DNA of 64,000 bases from Albirhodobacter sp048262715 (GCA_048262715.1 JBLXEV010000013.1:1-64000); one strand, 5' to 3'; shown: positions 50,513 to 59,869, numbered from the stretch's first letter. Notes: generated by a model not told the origin, from the letters alone. A program made the numbers and translations.

Positions 50513-51565
50513 TTAGCGGCGCCAGTCGAGGACGACCTTGCCGGATTTCCCTGATTTCATCGCGGCGAATCCCTCTTTGAAATCAGCGACATCGAAGCGG
50601 TGGGTGATGACGCGCGAGACATCCAAGCCGTTTTGCAGCATCGCGATCATCTTATACCATGTCTCGAACATCTCGCGGCCATAGACGCCTTTGATCGTGA
50701 TCGCTTTAAACACGATCCGGCTCCAATCGACGGGGGATTTTCCGGGCGGAATGCCCAGAAGCGCGATTTTACCGCCCATCACCAGCGCCTCGACCATTTG
50801 ATCGAGGGCGGCTTGGCTGCCGGACATCTCCAGCCCGACATCGAAGCCCTGCTTCATCCCGAGCTGATGGATCACGTCGCGCAGATCTTCTTGCGCGACA
50901 TTGACCGTGCGCACGCTGGGCGCGACCTGCGACGCGAGGCGCAGGCGGTCGGCGTTGATATCGGTGATCACCACATGGCGCGCGCCCGCATGGCGGGCGA
51001 CGGCGGCGGCCATGATCCCGATCGGCCCTGCGCCTGTGATCAGAACATCCTCGCCCAGCAGGTTAAAGCTCAGCGCGGTATGGACGGCATTGCCGAGCGG
51101 ATCGAGGATCGCGCCGATTTCATCGGGGATGTCGTCGGGCAGGGGGATCACGTTGAAGGCGGGCAGGCGCAGATATTCTGCGAAAGCGCCCTGCACATTG
51201 ACGCCGATGCCGCGGGTGCCCGGATCGAGGTGGAACTTGCCCGCGCGGGATTGGCGGCTATCCGCACCGATCAGGTGGCCCTCGCCCGAGCAGCGCTGGC
51301 CGATCTGGAGCCCCGTGACGTTGCGGCCCAACTCGACGATTTCGCCCGCGAATTCATGGCCAGTGATCATCGGGGTGGGCACGGTATGGGCGGCCCAGTC
51401 ATCCCAATTCCAGATATGGATATCGGTGCCGCAAATGCCGGTTTTGTTGATGCGGATCAGCACCTCATCGGGGCCGATTTCGGGCACGGGGGCCTGAACC
51501 TGCCACAGCCCTTCCTCGGGTTTGGATTTTTCCAGCGCGATCATCGTGTTGGGGCGGTTGGTCAT
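50513..51565 (-). CDS. tdh: L-threonine 3-dehydrogenase lacking structural-zinc cysteines
   Basis: A 350-residue threonine dehydrogenase: catalytic-zinc site GICGTDIHIWNWDDW (C45) and GHE (70-71), cofactor loop TGAGPIGIMAAAVARHAGA, and GVYGREMFETWYKM. It oxidises threonine to 2-amino-3-ketobutyrate for Kbl. The structural-zinc lobe keeps its length, but the four cysteines of E. coli-type Tdh are G100, S103, S106 and D114, so no structural zinc should bind. The gene overlaps kbl (ATGA). Confidence 0.94.
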   Translation of the reverse strand: MTNRPNTMIALEKSKPEEGLWQVQAPVPEIGPDEVLIRINKTGICGTDIHIWNWDDWAAHTVPTPMITGHEFAGEIVELGRNVTGLQIGQRCSGEGHLIGADSRQSRAGKFHLDPGTRGIGVNVQGAFAEYLRLPAFNVIPLPDDIPDEIGAILDPLGNAVHTALSFNLLGEDVLITGAGPIGIMAAAVARHAGARHVVITDINADRLRLASQVAPSVRTVNVAQEDLRDVIHQLGMKQGFDVGLEMSGSQAALDQMVEALVMGGKIALLGIPPGKSPVDWSRIVFKAITIKGVYGREMFETWYKMIAMLQNGLDVSRVITHRFDVADFKEGFAAMKSGKSGKVVLDWRR

Positions 51566-52761
51566 TTGATGACTCCCAATTCTCGGCCTGCGATTGCGAA
51601 TGCGTTGAGGGCGGTGTCGAGATCGTCTTTGGTCAGCGCCGCGCTCATCTGAGTGCGGATCCGGGCCTGGCCCTTGGGCACAACGGGGAAGAAGAACCCC
51701 GCGACGAATACGCCCAGCTCATCGAGCCGCGCCGCCATCGCCTGTGCCAGTTTCGCGTCATGCAGCATGACCGGAATGATTGGGTGCTCGCCGGGCAGCA
51801 GATCGAAGCCGAGGGCGGTGAGGCCCGCGCGCCAATAGGCGGCGTTTTGGGAGAGTTGCGCGCGCAGATCATCACCCTCGCGCACGAGGCGCAGCGCCGC
51901 AATCCCCGCTGCGGTGATCGCGGGCGGCAGCGCGTTGGAGAACAGATAGGGCCGCGCGCGTTGGCGCAGCAGGTCGATCACCGGCTGGGGCCCCGCGATA
52001 TAGCCGCCCAAAGCGCCGCCGAGCGCCTTGCCGAGCGTGCCCGTCAGAATATCGACAGGGACGCCGAAATGCGCCGCTGTGCCCGCGCCCTGCGGCCCCA
52101 TAAATCCGGTGGAATGGCAGTCATCCACCATCACCAGCGCGCCGTATTCCTGCGCCAGACGGGTGATCTCGGGCAGGTTCGCGAGCGTGCCATCCATCGA
52201 GAACACGCCATCGGTCGCGATCATGATAAAGCGCGCACCGTCTGCTTTGGCGGCTTTCAACTGTGCTGCGAGATCCGTCATATCGGAATTGGCGTAGCGG
52301 TAGCGCTTGGCCTTGCACAGGCGGATTCCGTCGATGATCGAGGCATGGTTGAGCGCATCCGAGATCACCGCATCTTCCGGCCCCAAGAGCGGCTCGAACA
52401 GCCCGCCATTGGCGTCGAAACAGGCGGCGAAGAGGATGGAATCCTCCTTGCCGAGATAGGCGGCGATGGCGCGTTCCAGATCACGGTGCAGATCCTGAGT
52501 GCCGCAGATGAAGCGCACAGAGGCCATCCCGAAGCCGTGATCCTGCATCGCCTCACTGGCGGCGCGGATCAGATCGGGATGATCGGCTAAGCCAAGGTAA
52601 TTATTGGCACAAAGATTGATCATCGGGCGGGCTTGCTGGCCTGTGCCGACGGTGATCTGGCCCGATTGGGCCGAGGTGATCATTCGCTCGCGCTTATAGA
52701 GCCCGTCTTGCTCGATCCCGTTCAGGGTTGATGTGAGATGGGTCAGAAACGCTTGCGACAT
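51562..52761 (-). CDS. kbl: 2-amino-3-ketobutyrate CoA ligase (glycine C-acetyltransferase)
   Basis: A 399-residue alpha-oxoamine synthase-family PLP enzyme. Features are NLCANNYLGLADHP, SVRFICGTQDLHRDLE, VMVDDCHSTGFMGPQG and the PLP lysine in GTLGKALGGALGGY (about 245). It cleaves 2-amino-3-ketobutyrate with CoA to glycine and acetyl-CoA. ATG 52761 has GGAGG upstream; the frame extends to 52803 without support. Cotranscribed with tdh. Confidence 0.95.
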   Translation of the reverse strand: MSQAFLTHLTSTLNGIEQDGLYKRERMITSAQSGQITVGTGQQARPMINLCANNYLGLADHPDLIRAASEAMQDHGFGMASVRFICGTQDLHRDLERAIAAYLGKEDSILFAACFDANGGLFEPLLGPEDAVISDALNHASIIDGIRLCKAKRYRYANSDMTDLAAQLKAAKADGARFIMIATDGVFSMDGTLANLPEITRLAQEYGALVMVDDCHSTGFMGPQGAGTAAHFGVPVDILTGTLGKALGGALGGYIAGPQPVIDLLRQRARPYLFSNALPPAITAAGIAALRLVREGDDLRAQLSQNAAYWRAGLTALGFDLLPGEHPIIPVMLHDAKLAQAMAARLDELGVFVAGFFFPVVPKGQARIRTQMSAALTKDDLDTALNAFAIAGRELGVIK

Positions 52762-52875
52762 ATCAGCCTCCGCTTGGCGCCCGAGGTGAACGGACGCTTC
52801 CAATTTAACGGCAGGTTAATCCGTTATATCGGGATGCGTCAAGGGCTGTGATGCGGGCGCGAAAAGAGCTGTGAT

Positions 52876-53442
52876 CTAAGGGCCTTGCACGATCAACAAG
52901 GCGCGGGCGGCCGCCTCGGCGCGAATCGCATGCGGCACATCGGCGCTATAACGGATGGTGTCGCCCGTCACGGCGATTACGGTTTCCTCGGCAGAGCTGA
53001 CGGTGAGCGTGCCCTCCAAAACGGTCAGATGCTCAATCGTGCCGATCTCATGCGGGTCACTTTCGAGCGCGGCACCCGCTGAAAAACGGATGTCGTAGAC
53101 CTCGGTGCTGCCGACGGCCTCCGCGCTGCTCAGGATGCGGATCTCGCAGCCCGCCTCAACGTTGCGGATCACGGGCGTGCGGCCCGCCGTCAGCACTTCG
53201 CGGATCGGGTTGGCGGGGCGCATTTCATGGTCGAGCAGGGTCGAGAAATCAATGTTCAGCGCGCGGGTGAGATTCCACAGGATCGCAACGGTGGGGCTGG
53301 ATTCGCCGCGCTCGATCTGGCTGAGCATGGAGCGCGAGACACCGGAGAGTTTGGAGAGCGCATCGAGGCTGAGCCCTTTGAGCGAGCGTTCTTCCTTCAG
53401 CCGTGCGGCCAGCCTTGCGGCGATTTCGGCGCGGTCTTTCAT
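52876..53442 (-). CDS. XRE-cupin regulator
   Basis: A 188-residue regulator: HTH_XRE (LSLDALSKLSGVSRSMLSQIERGESSPTVAILWNLTRAL, about 23-62) and a C-terminal cupin (about 105-185; ESDPHEIGTIEHLTVLEGTLTV and ADVPHAIRA). Such regulators sense small amino acids or polyamines. It lies 114 bp upstream of kbl-tdh on the same strand, so threonine catabolism is a plausible target. Confidence 0.88.
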   Translation of the reverse strand: MKDRAEIAARLAARLKEERSLKGLSLDALSKLSGVSRSMLSQIERGESSPTVAILWNLTRALNIDFSTLLDHEMRPANPIREVLTAGRTPVIRNVEAGCEIRILSSAEAVGSTEVYDIRFSAGAALESDPHEIGTIEHLTVLEGTLTVSSAEETVIAVTGDTIRYSADVPHAIRAEAAARALLIVQGP

Positions 53443-53517
53443 CGGGTGTCCCTCCAGCTTGCTCTGCTGGGTATATGCGATGTTTTCGGCGCGTCCCAGA
53501 TGGATTTGCGCAGGCGC

Positions 53518-56103
53518 CTATTTGCGCAAGATCCCCCGTGCGCCGCCCGCGATCAACAGCGCCACATCCGTCATCGCGACCATCGGCGAGACCGAGGGCG
53601 GCAGGGCGATATAGCGCGGCTGCCATTCGGGGCGGAATTTTTGTTTGAACCCGCGCAGCCCAGCGAAATTGTAGAACGCGCCGCCGTGGCGGAACATGAG
53701 CTGGCCGAACCGATCCCAGATCGCGGCGGTGCGGCGCTCGCTCAACCCTGCGAGGGGCGCGATGCCGAGGCTGAATTCGCGCGCGCCTTTGAGGCGGTAA
53801 TGTTCGATCAGGGCGAGGAACAGGAATTCCATCACGCCGGAGGCCTGTTCGGGGCGGTAGCGCATCAGGTCAATCGCGATGCGCGCGCCATCGCCGGGGG
53901 CGAAGATATTGGCGAAGGCGATGATCGAGCCGCCCGATTGCCGCAGGATCGCGATCGGGAAATGATCGAGATAGGCGGGATCGAAGCGACCGACCGAGAA
54001 GCCTTTCTCGGAGCCGATCTTGCCGCCCAGCCAAGCGTTGGAGACGCTTTCCAACTCCGCGATCAGGGCGGGCGAATGCGGCGGGGTGAGGATCTCGATC
54101 GCCATCCCTTCGCGCTCAGCTTTGTTAAAGGCGGCGCGCATGGATTTGAACTTGGCGCCCGAGAGCGAGAACTCCTGCAGTGGGATCACGGCCTCTTCGC
54201 CGACCTTATGCAAAATCAGCCCCATCTCGATCCAGAGCGGCAGATGAGCGGCGCTGACCTCGTAGAAAATCGGCTTACCGCCTGCGCGCAGCGCTTCTTC
54301 ATGGAAGGCCCAGGCGAGATCGGGGATTGCCTCCACCGCGCCGACCGGATCGCCAAGCGCGACCCAATTCGCGCGCTGGCGGCCATACATGATGAACGCA
54401 TCCTCGCCGCCCGCCAGCATCAATTGCTTGTCGCCCGAGAGCGCGAGGCAGGCCTGCGGATCATTCTGGGCGGCGATGATCTGGGCGGCGGTGACGAGGT
54501 TTTCCGCGGCGGGGGTGCTGGGGCGGCGGCGCGCGGGCAAAAGCGCTACATAGAGCGAGAAGGCCAGCAGCAGGGCCGAGCCCATCAGCCCTGCGCGGAA
54601 GGCGCGCGGCGTGTTGGCATCATGGGTGAATTCGGTCCAGAAGGCTTGCGAATAGGGCGTGGCCTCATGCACGAAGAAGAAGAAGCTCGCGGCCGCCAGC
54701 ACTACGGCGGCGACCATCCCGAACCAAGCGGGGCTGAACACGCCCTCGGTGATTTTGGCGCGGCGGTGGAATTCGGGGCGGAAGGGCAGCAGGGCGAGGA
54801 TGCCGATGCCGAGGAACGCGGCGCTCTCGATATCGAGGTTGTTGAGGAGCGAGGCGAAAATCCCGCCTGCCAAGGCGCAAAGCGTCAGCCAGAACGCGCC
54901 TTCGATCCGGCGCACAAGCCCGTGCGACAGGATCAGCAGCACGATCCCCATCACGGCGGAAACCATCGTGCCGCCTTCCAGCAAGATCGCGCGGATCAGA
55001 TCTTGATCGCTCTCATCGGGCACCACGGAGGGCACGAGGGAGATCAGCAGGAGATAGCCGCCAAAGCCGAGCGCCCAAAGCCCTGCAAGCCACGGCACCG
55101 CCCCGCCCAGAGCGCCAATCGCGGGGCGCATCGGCTCGGAAATCTCGCCAAACACCCGCGCAACCCAGCCGCCTGCGAGGCGGGCTTCATTGATCGAGAC
55201 GATCACGAAGGCGATGCAGAAGGGCAGCAGGAAATAGATCATGCGGAACAGTAAAAGTGCCGCCGCGACTTCGGTGACGGGGATGCCTTGCGGCATCGCG
55301 GCCAGCACGACGCTTTCAAACACGCCAACCCCGCCAGGCACATGGGAGAGCACCCCGACCATGGTGGCCGCCGCATAGATCGCGAGGAAGGAGCCGAAAT
55401 CGGGCGCGCCTGCAGGCAGAAGGATCCAGAGCGCGAGCGCCGCCATCGTGGAATCGACCAGTGCCGCGATGAGCTGCCCGAGCAGGATCTGCGGCGAGGG
55501 CATGGTGATCTTGCGTTTGCCGATGGTCAGGCTGCGGCGGCTGATCGAGAGGCTGAGCAGGAGCGCAATCGTGCCCGCCGCCGCCGCGAGCGCCCCGTAG
55601 CGGATCAGATGTTCGGGCAGGGGCAGCACGGCGGCCAGCGCTGCAGGGTGGACGCCGAGCGCCAAGAGGCCCACGAGCGTCAGCCCCGTTCCCATCGCCA
55701 GCGCAATATAGGAGGATAGGGTTGCGACATCGAAGGCGTTGAGGCCAAAGGCGGAATAGATCCGGTAACGCACCGCGCCGCCGGAGATCACGCTGATGCC
55801 GATCGTATTGCCGAAGGCGTAGCCCAAAAACCCGCCCAGAGCGATGGTGCGGGGTGGCAGCTTCTTATCGAGATAGCGCAGCGCCCACCAATCATAGCCA
55901 ATCAGCGCGAGATAGGCGAAGGCGGTTGCCACCAGCGCCACCAGCAACACCGAAAGCGGCAGCGTGCGGATCTGCGCAAAAACATCCGCCGCATGCACGG
56001 GGCGCAGCAGGCGATACAAGGCCCAAAGCCCTGCTCCGAAGAGCGCCAGCCCCAAGAGTATCGGTGCAAGACTGCGCAGGCGGGTCAGGCGAAGAAGTTG
56101 CAT
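53518..56103 (-). CDS. mprF: MprF: aminoacyl-phosphatidylglycerol synthase/flippase
   Basis: An 861-residue bifunctional protein of full family length. The N-terminal half (about 1-540) is a multi-helix flippase (GYAFGNTIGISVISGGAVRYR; LSHVPGGVGVFESVVLA). The C-terminal DUF2156 GNAT-like domain (about 560-840) has GDKQLMLAGGEDAFIMYG, VALGDPVG, FKSMRAAFNKAEREG and MEFLFLALIEHYRLKGAREFSLG. It attaches lysine or another amino acid to phosphatidylglycerol and flips it, lowering membrane negative charge. Transcribed alone. Confidence 0.93.
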   Translation of the reverse strand: MQLLRLTRLRSLAPILLGLALFGAGLWALYRLLRPVHAADVFAQIRTLPLSVLLVALVATAFAYLALIGYDWWALRYLDKKLPPRTIALGGFLGYAFGNTIGISVISGGAVRYRIYSAFGLNAFDVATLSSYIALAMGTGLTLVGLLALGVHPAALAAVLPLPEHLIRYGALAAAAGTIALLLSLSISRRSLTIGKRKITMPSPQILLGQLIAALVDSTMAALALWILLPAGAPDFGSFLAIYAAATMVGVLSHVPGGVGVFESVVLAAMPQGIPVTEVAAALLLFRMIYFLLPFCIAFVIVSINEARLAGGWVARVFGEISEPMRPAIGALGGAVPWLAGLWALGFGGYLLLISLVPSVVPDESDQDLIRAILLEGGTMVSAVMGIVLLILSHGLVRRIEGAFWLTLCALAGGIFASLLNNLDIESAAFLGIGILALLPFRPEFHRRAKITEGVFSPAWFGMVAAVVLAAASFFFFVHEATPYSQAFWTEFTHDANTPRAFRAGLMGSALLLAFSLYVALLPARRRPSTPAAENLVTAAQIIAAQNDPQACLALSGDKQLMLAGGEDAFIMYGRQRANWVALGDPVGAVEAIPDLAWAFHEEALRAGGKPIFYEVSAAHLPLWIEMGLILHKVGEEAVIPLQEFSLSGAKFKSMRAAFNKAEREGMAIEILTPPHSPALIAELESVSNAWLGGKIGSEKGFSVGRFDPAYLDHFPIAILRQSGGSIIAFANIFAPGDGARIAIDLMRYRPEQASGVMEFLFLALIEHYRLKGAREFSLGIAPLAGLSERRTAAIWDRFGQLMFRHGGAFYNFAGLRGFKQKFRPEWQPRYIALPPSVSPMVAMTDVALLIAGGARGILRK

Positions 56104-56243
56104 CGGGGCGCTACCTTATGGCTTTGCTGATCTTATAGGCATGTCTTGCCCCGTGGGCCAGAGCATGGCGCATCAATGGGCAAGATCCGCCGCTCGGGCG
56201 GAAGCGGGTAGATGCGCGTCGGTCATAGGGGAGGCTGACAGAG

Positions 56244-56272
56244 AAAAGAGGCGGAAGGGTCCGCCTCTTTTT
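56244..56272. terminator. Bidirectional terminator between puuB and mprF
   Basis: Perfect 12-bp stem (AAAAGAGGCGGA at 56244-56255, TCCGCCTCTTTT at 56260-56271) with a 4-base loop and A/T ends. On the minus strand it ends the puuAB transcript just before mprF. Confidence 0.9.
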
Positions 56273-56289
56273 GTCGTTCGATCAGATGA

Positions 56290-57591
56290 TTAGACGCCGA
56301 GGCGATCGCGCAGCTCATACCACCACGAGCCGATGACCGAATAGGGCACGCGGAAGGTGCGACCACCGGGGAAGGGATACCATGGCAGCGCGGCGAATGT
56401 GTCGAAGCGCGTGAGATCGCCGTTGATTGCCTCCGACAAGATCCGCCCGAAGGTATGTGATCCGGTGACGCCATGGCCGGAATAGCCATGCGCGAAATAG
56501 GTATTCGCGCCGATCCGGCCCATTTGCGGCACGCGCGAGAAGGAGAGCGCGAAATTGCCGCTCCACGCGTAGTCGATTTTGACATTCCCAAGCTGCGGAT
56601 AGACTTTGATCATATTCTTCCAGAGCTTCGCCTTGATGTCTTTGGGGTCGGCCCCGCCGTAAACTGTGCCGCCGCCGAACAAGAGGCGGTTGTCGGCGGA
56701 GAGGCGGAAGTAATCGAGGATATAACGCACATCCTCGACGCAGACATCATTCGGGATCAACTCGCGCGCGAGGCGCGGGCCGAGGGGTTCTGTCGCCATG
56801 ATCTGGGTCGAAACCGGCATCACGCGAGAGGTCAGCGTCGGCACGACATTGCCCAGATAGGCATTGCCGCAGAGCACCAATACGCGGGCGTTGATTTCGC
56901 CCTCAGCCGTCTTCACAACGGGGCGCGCGGCCTCGGTATCGACCGAGAGCACGGGCGACATCTCGAAAATCACGCCGCCGAGGCTTTCAAACGCATCCGC
57001 CTCACCAAGCGCGAGATTGAGCGGGTGCAGGTGGCCGCCAAGATGATCGATCATCCCGCCGACATAGAGCGGGGAATTGACCTGCGCGCGCATCTGCGCG
57101 GGATCGAGCATATCCAGATTGGTCATGCCGAACCGGGCCCAAAGCGCGCGCTTGGCCTCCAGATCTTTCATATGTTTGGGTGTCAGCGCGGCGAAGACAT
57201 TGCCCGGCTTATAGTCGCAGTTGATGTTATAGGTCTTGATCCGCTCGCGGATGATCTCGCCGCCCTCACAGACAAGGCCTGCGACGAAGGTTGCGGTGTC
57301 AGTCCCGTAGCGGTTCTCAATCGTTTCCAAGCTGGCGTTGAGGCCGTTGACGACCTGCCCGCCGTTGCGGCCAGAGGCGCCCCAGCCGATCCGAGCGCCC
57401 TCGATGAGGGTGACGGTATAGCCTTTTTCGGCCAGATGCAGCGCGGTCGAGAGGCCCGAATAGCCCGCGCCGACAACGCAGATATCGGTCTCGTGGATGC
57501 CCGAGAGCGCGCGGCGCAGGGGGGTTGGGTTGGCGGAAGCGGCGTAATAGCTGCCGGTATGCTCGCCGTTGCCGGCATAGGGATGGGTCAT
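56290..57591 (-). CDS. puuB: FAD-dependent amine oxidase, gamma-glutamylputrescine oxidase type
   Basis: A 433-residue DAO-family flavoprotein. FAD-binding motifs are DICVVGAGYSGLSTALHLAEKG (about 36-57) and GWGASGRNGGQVVNG (about 69-83); the C-terminal GYSGHGVTGSH region binds the flavin again. It oxidises gamma-glutamylputrescine or a related amine. The start shares a base with the stop of the glutamine-synthetase-like gene (TGATG), supporting the PuuA-PuuB pairing. Confidence 0.85.
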   Translation of the reverse strand: MTHPYAGNGEHTGSYYAASANPTPLRRALSGIHETDICVVGAGYSGLSTALHLAEKGYTVTLIEGARIGWGASGRNGGQVVNGLNASLETIENRYGTDTATFVAGLVCEGGEIIRERIKTYNINCDYKPGNVFAALTPKHMKDLEAKRALWARFGMTNLDMLDPAQMRAQVNSPLYVGGMIDHLGGHLHPLNLALGEADAFESLGGVIFEMSPVLSVDTEAARPVVKTAEGEINARVLVLCGNAYLGNVVPTLTSRVMPVSTQIMATEPLGPRLARELIPNDVCVEDVRYILDYFRLSADNRLLFGGGTVYGGADPKDIKAKLWKNMIKVYPQLGNVKIDYAWSGNFALSFSRVPQMGRIGANTYFAHGYSGHGVTGSHTFGRILSEAINGDLTRFDTFAALPWYPFPGGRTFRVPYSVIGSWWYELRDRLGV

Positions 57592-58940
57592 CAGACGGAC
57601 TCCAGATAGCTGTGGTATTCGAAATCGGTCACATGGCGGGCGAAGCGGCGCAGTTCTTGCTGTTTGCACTGCACGAACATGCGCTGGAGCCTACGCGAGA
57701 AGATCTCGGTGATATGCGGGCCTTTGGCGAAAGCGTCGATGGCCGAAGCCCAGTCGAGCGGGAGCTGGTCAAGATCGAGCGAATAGGCATCGCCCTCAAT
57801 CGGTGGCGGCGGGGTGAGTTTGCGCTCGATCCCCACCAAAGCGCCGCCCAAGATCGAGCCAAGAACGAGATAGGGGTTCGCATCGGCCCCTGCCACGCGG
57901 TGCTCGATCCGGCGGGCCTTATGGCTACCACCGGGGATCCGGATGGCTGCGGTGCGGTTCTCGTAGCCCCACGCCACGGCGGAGGGGGCATGCGCACCGG
58001 GCAGCAGGCGGCGGAAGGAATTTTCATGCGGCGCAAAGACCAGCGCATTTTCCTGCATCGTCGAGAGCAGGCCCGCGACGGCATGGCGCAGCATATCGGT
58101 GCCCAGATCGCTGCCATCGTCGAAGACGTTATTGCCCTCTTCATCGACCAGCGAGAAGTGGACATGCATCCCCGAGCCCGCGCGGTCGCCGTAGGGTTTG
58201 GCCATGAAAGTCGCCGCGAACCCGTGTTTGCGGGCGATGCCGCGCACCAGCATCTTGAATAAGAGCGCATCATCGGCGGCCTCAAGCGGGTCGGCGACGT
58301 GCATCAGGTTGATCTCGAATTGGCCCGCGCCGTTTTCCGAGATTGCAGCATCGGCGGGGATCCCCTGCGCGCGGCAGCCGTCATAGACCTCATTGAGGAA
58401 GGCGTCGAAGTGCTGCAATTCATCAAGCGAAAGCGCGCCGTCGGAATCCAGCCGCTTGCCGGTGACCGGCGAGCAAGGCGGTTGCGGTGCCGATTTTGAC
58501 GGATCCACGACATAGAATTCCATCTCTGTGGCGACCACGGGTGTAAGGCCAAGCGCCTTATACCGCTCGACAATTTTGGCCAGCGCGCGGCGCGGATCGC
58601 CGGGGAAGGCATCGCCGTTTTCCTGCCGCATCCAAAGTTGTGCGAAGGCGGCCGGGCGCGAGGTCCAACTGATCGGGCTGAGCGAGCGACCAGTGAAATC
58701 ACAGAGCCCATCCGCGTCGCCGGTGTCGAAGACGAGTTCGTTGCCCTCGATATCCTCGCCCCAGATATCCATACCCAAGAGCGAGAGTGGCATCCGCAAC
58801 TGGCCTGCGATGATTTTATCGAGTTGATCGACGGGGACGCGCTTGCCGCGCATCACCCCGTTGAGGTCGCAGATACAGGCGAAAATCTTATCGATTTCAG
58901 GCCGATCCGCGAGCCATTGGTCTGCTGCATCTTGTTCCAT
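57591..58940 (-). CDS. puuA: Glutamine-synthetase-family ligase, gamma-glutamylputrescine synthetase type
   Basis: A 449-residue GS-fold ligase. Landmarks are DLNGVMRGKRVP near the N-terminus (a PuuA/GS-III-like feature), TEMEFYV, FEINLMHVADPLEA, GSGMHVHFSL (about 250) and RVAGADANPYLVLGSILGG (about 340). It ligates glutamate to putrescine or another amine. ATG 58940 is preferred (AGGGGCC upstream) over ATG 58970. The polyamine-type importer at 10-20 kb could feed this pathway. Confidence 0.87.
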   Translation of the reverse strand: MEQDAADQWLADRPEIDKIFACICDLNGVMRGKRVPVDQLDKIIAGQLRMPLSLLGMDIWGEDIEGNELVFDTGDADGLCDFTGRSLSPISWTSRPAAFAQLWMRQENGDAFPGDPRRALAKIVERYKALGLTPVVATEMEFYVVDPSKSAPQPPCSPVTGKRLDSDGALSLDELQHFDAFLNEVYDGCRAQGIPADAAISENGAGQFEINLMHVADPLEAADDALLFKMLVRGIARKHGFAATFMAKPYGDRAGSGMHVHFSLVDEEGNNVFDDGSDLGTDMLRHAVAGLLSTMQENALVFAPHENSFRRLLPGAHAPSAVAWGYENRTAAIRIPGGSHKARRIEHRVAGADANPYLVLGSILGGALVGIERKLTPPPPIEGDAYSLDLDQLPLDWASAIDAFAKGPHITEIFSRRLQRMFVQCKQQELRRFARHVTDFEYHSYLESV

Positions 58941-58955
58941 CGGTCCGGCCCCTGA

Positions 58956-58987
58956 ATTTTGTGATATCATTTGGCAATATGTGATAG
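58956..58987. promoter_or_regulatory. Candidate GntR operators upstream of puuA (TGTGATA repeats)
   Basis: TTTTGTGATATCATTT (58957-58972) and ATATGTGATAG (58977-58987) share the core TGTGATA. A further copy is at 59784-59801 past the regulator gene. They lie between puuA and the divergent GntR gene. Confidence 0.5.
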
Positions 58988-59061
58988 AGATTTAGCTTGA
59001 GTCAACAGCGATCTCGCGTCAAGATCGCGCATCACCCTTATAAGAGCTGTGTTTATGCCCG

Positions 59062-59763
59062 ATGCCCAGTAGCCACCTCCCCGAGATCCCGCGGCTTGAT
59101 GCGATGACGACGCAGGATTACGCCTATGCGCGGCTGCGCAACGCGATCATGCTGGGCGCGATCCGGCCTGGAACCGCGTTGACATTTCGGGGTTTGGCGC
59201 AGGATCTGGACCTGAGCCCGACCCCGATCCGCGAGGCGGTGCGGCGGTTGAGTTCAGAGAATGCGATTGAGGTTCTGGGCAACCGGCGGCTTATGGTGCC
59301 GCAGATGTCGGCGGGGCGGTTTGAGGAGCTGGTGCAGCTTCGGATCGTGCTGGAAACCCATGCAGCGGAACGATCCTTCCCCTATATCTCTGATATGCAT
59401 ATCGAAATGCTGAGGGAGTTGGATGACCGGATGGACGCCGCGATTGGCGCACGGGATCTGGATGCGCTGACATGGCTCAATCAGGATTTTCATAAGCTGC
59501 TCTATTGTTTGAACCCTGATCAGACGGTGATGCCGCTGATCGAGAGTGTTTGGCTGCAACTCGGCCCGTTCCAGCGGCAGGTGCTGGAGGATCTGCAGGT
59601 GGTCACTTTGGTGGATCGGCATAAGGAGATGCTGGCCGCGATGCGGGCGCGCGATATGCTCGGGATCTGTGCCGCAATTGAGAGTGATATCCGCGATGGC
59701 TCGATCCGCTCGGGCCGGATGATGCTGCGCGAGGCACAGCTTGCGGCGCAGGGCGCGGGGTGA
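59062..59763 (+). CDS. GntR/FadR-family regulator of puuAB
   Basis: A 233-residue regulator: winged helix (AYARLRNAIMLGAIRPGTALTFRGLAQDLDLSPTPIREAVRRL, about 20-62) and an FCD domain (LRIVLETHAAE, LNQDFHKLLYCL, DRHKEMLAAMRARD). Divergent from puuA-puuB and probably its repressor, with an amine or its glutamyl derivative as effector. Confidence 0.86.
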   Translation: MPSSHLPEIPRLDAMTTQDYAYARLRNAIMLGAIRPGTALTFRGLAQDLDLSPTPIREAVRRLSSENAIEVLGNRRLMVPQMSAGRFEELVQLRIVLETHAAERSFPYISDMHIEMLRELDDRMDAAIGARDLDALTWLNQDFHKLLYCLNPDQTVMPLIESVWLQLGPFQRQVLEDLQVVTLVDRHKEMLAAMRARDMLGICAAIESDIRDGSIRSGRMMLREAQLAAQGAG

Positions 59764-59783
59764 GCCGCGGCGCGCGCGGCAGT

Positions 59784-59801
59784 AAAATGTGATAGCATTT
59801 T
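59784..59801. promoter_or_regulatory. Dyad AAAATG-TGATAG-CATTTT downstream of the GntR gene
   Basis: Six-base inverted arms around TGATAG, sharing the TGTGATA core with the sites before puuA. It lies 20 bp after the GntR stop and 69 bp before the yigZ-like gene, so the same regulator may also act here. Confidence 0.5.
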
Positions 59802-59869
59802 GGACGGGGCTTTGCGGCACTCTTGGGCGCGGGCTTGCGCCGCTTTGGCCCTCGGCCTAGGGAGGGGGC

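Noticed and set aside
53227..55254. 675-codon plus-strand frame opposite mprF
   Set aside because: Antisense to a full-length MprF; Asp/Gly/Arg/His-rich composition is typical of shadow frames.
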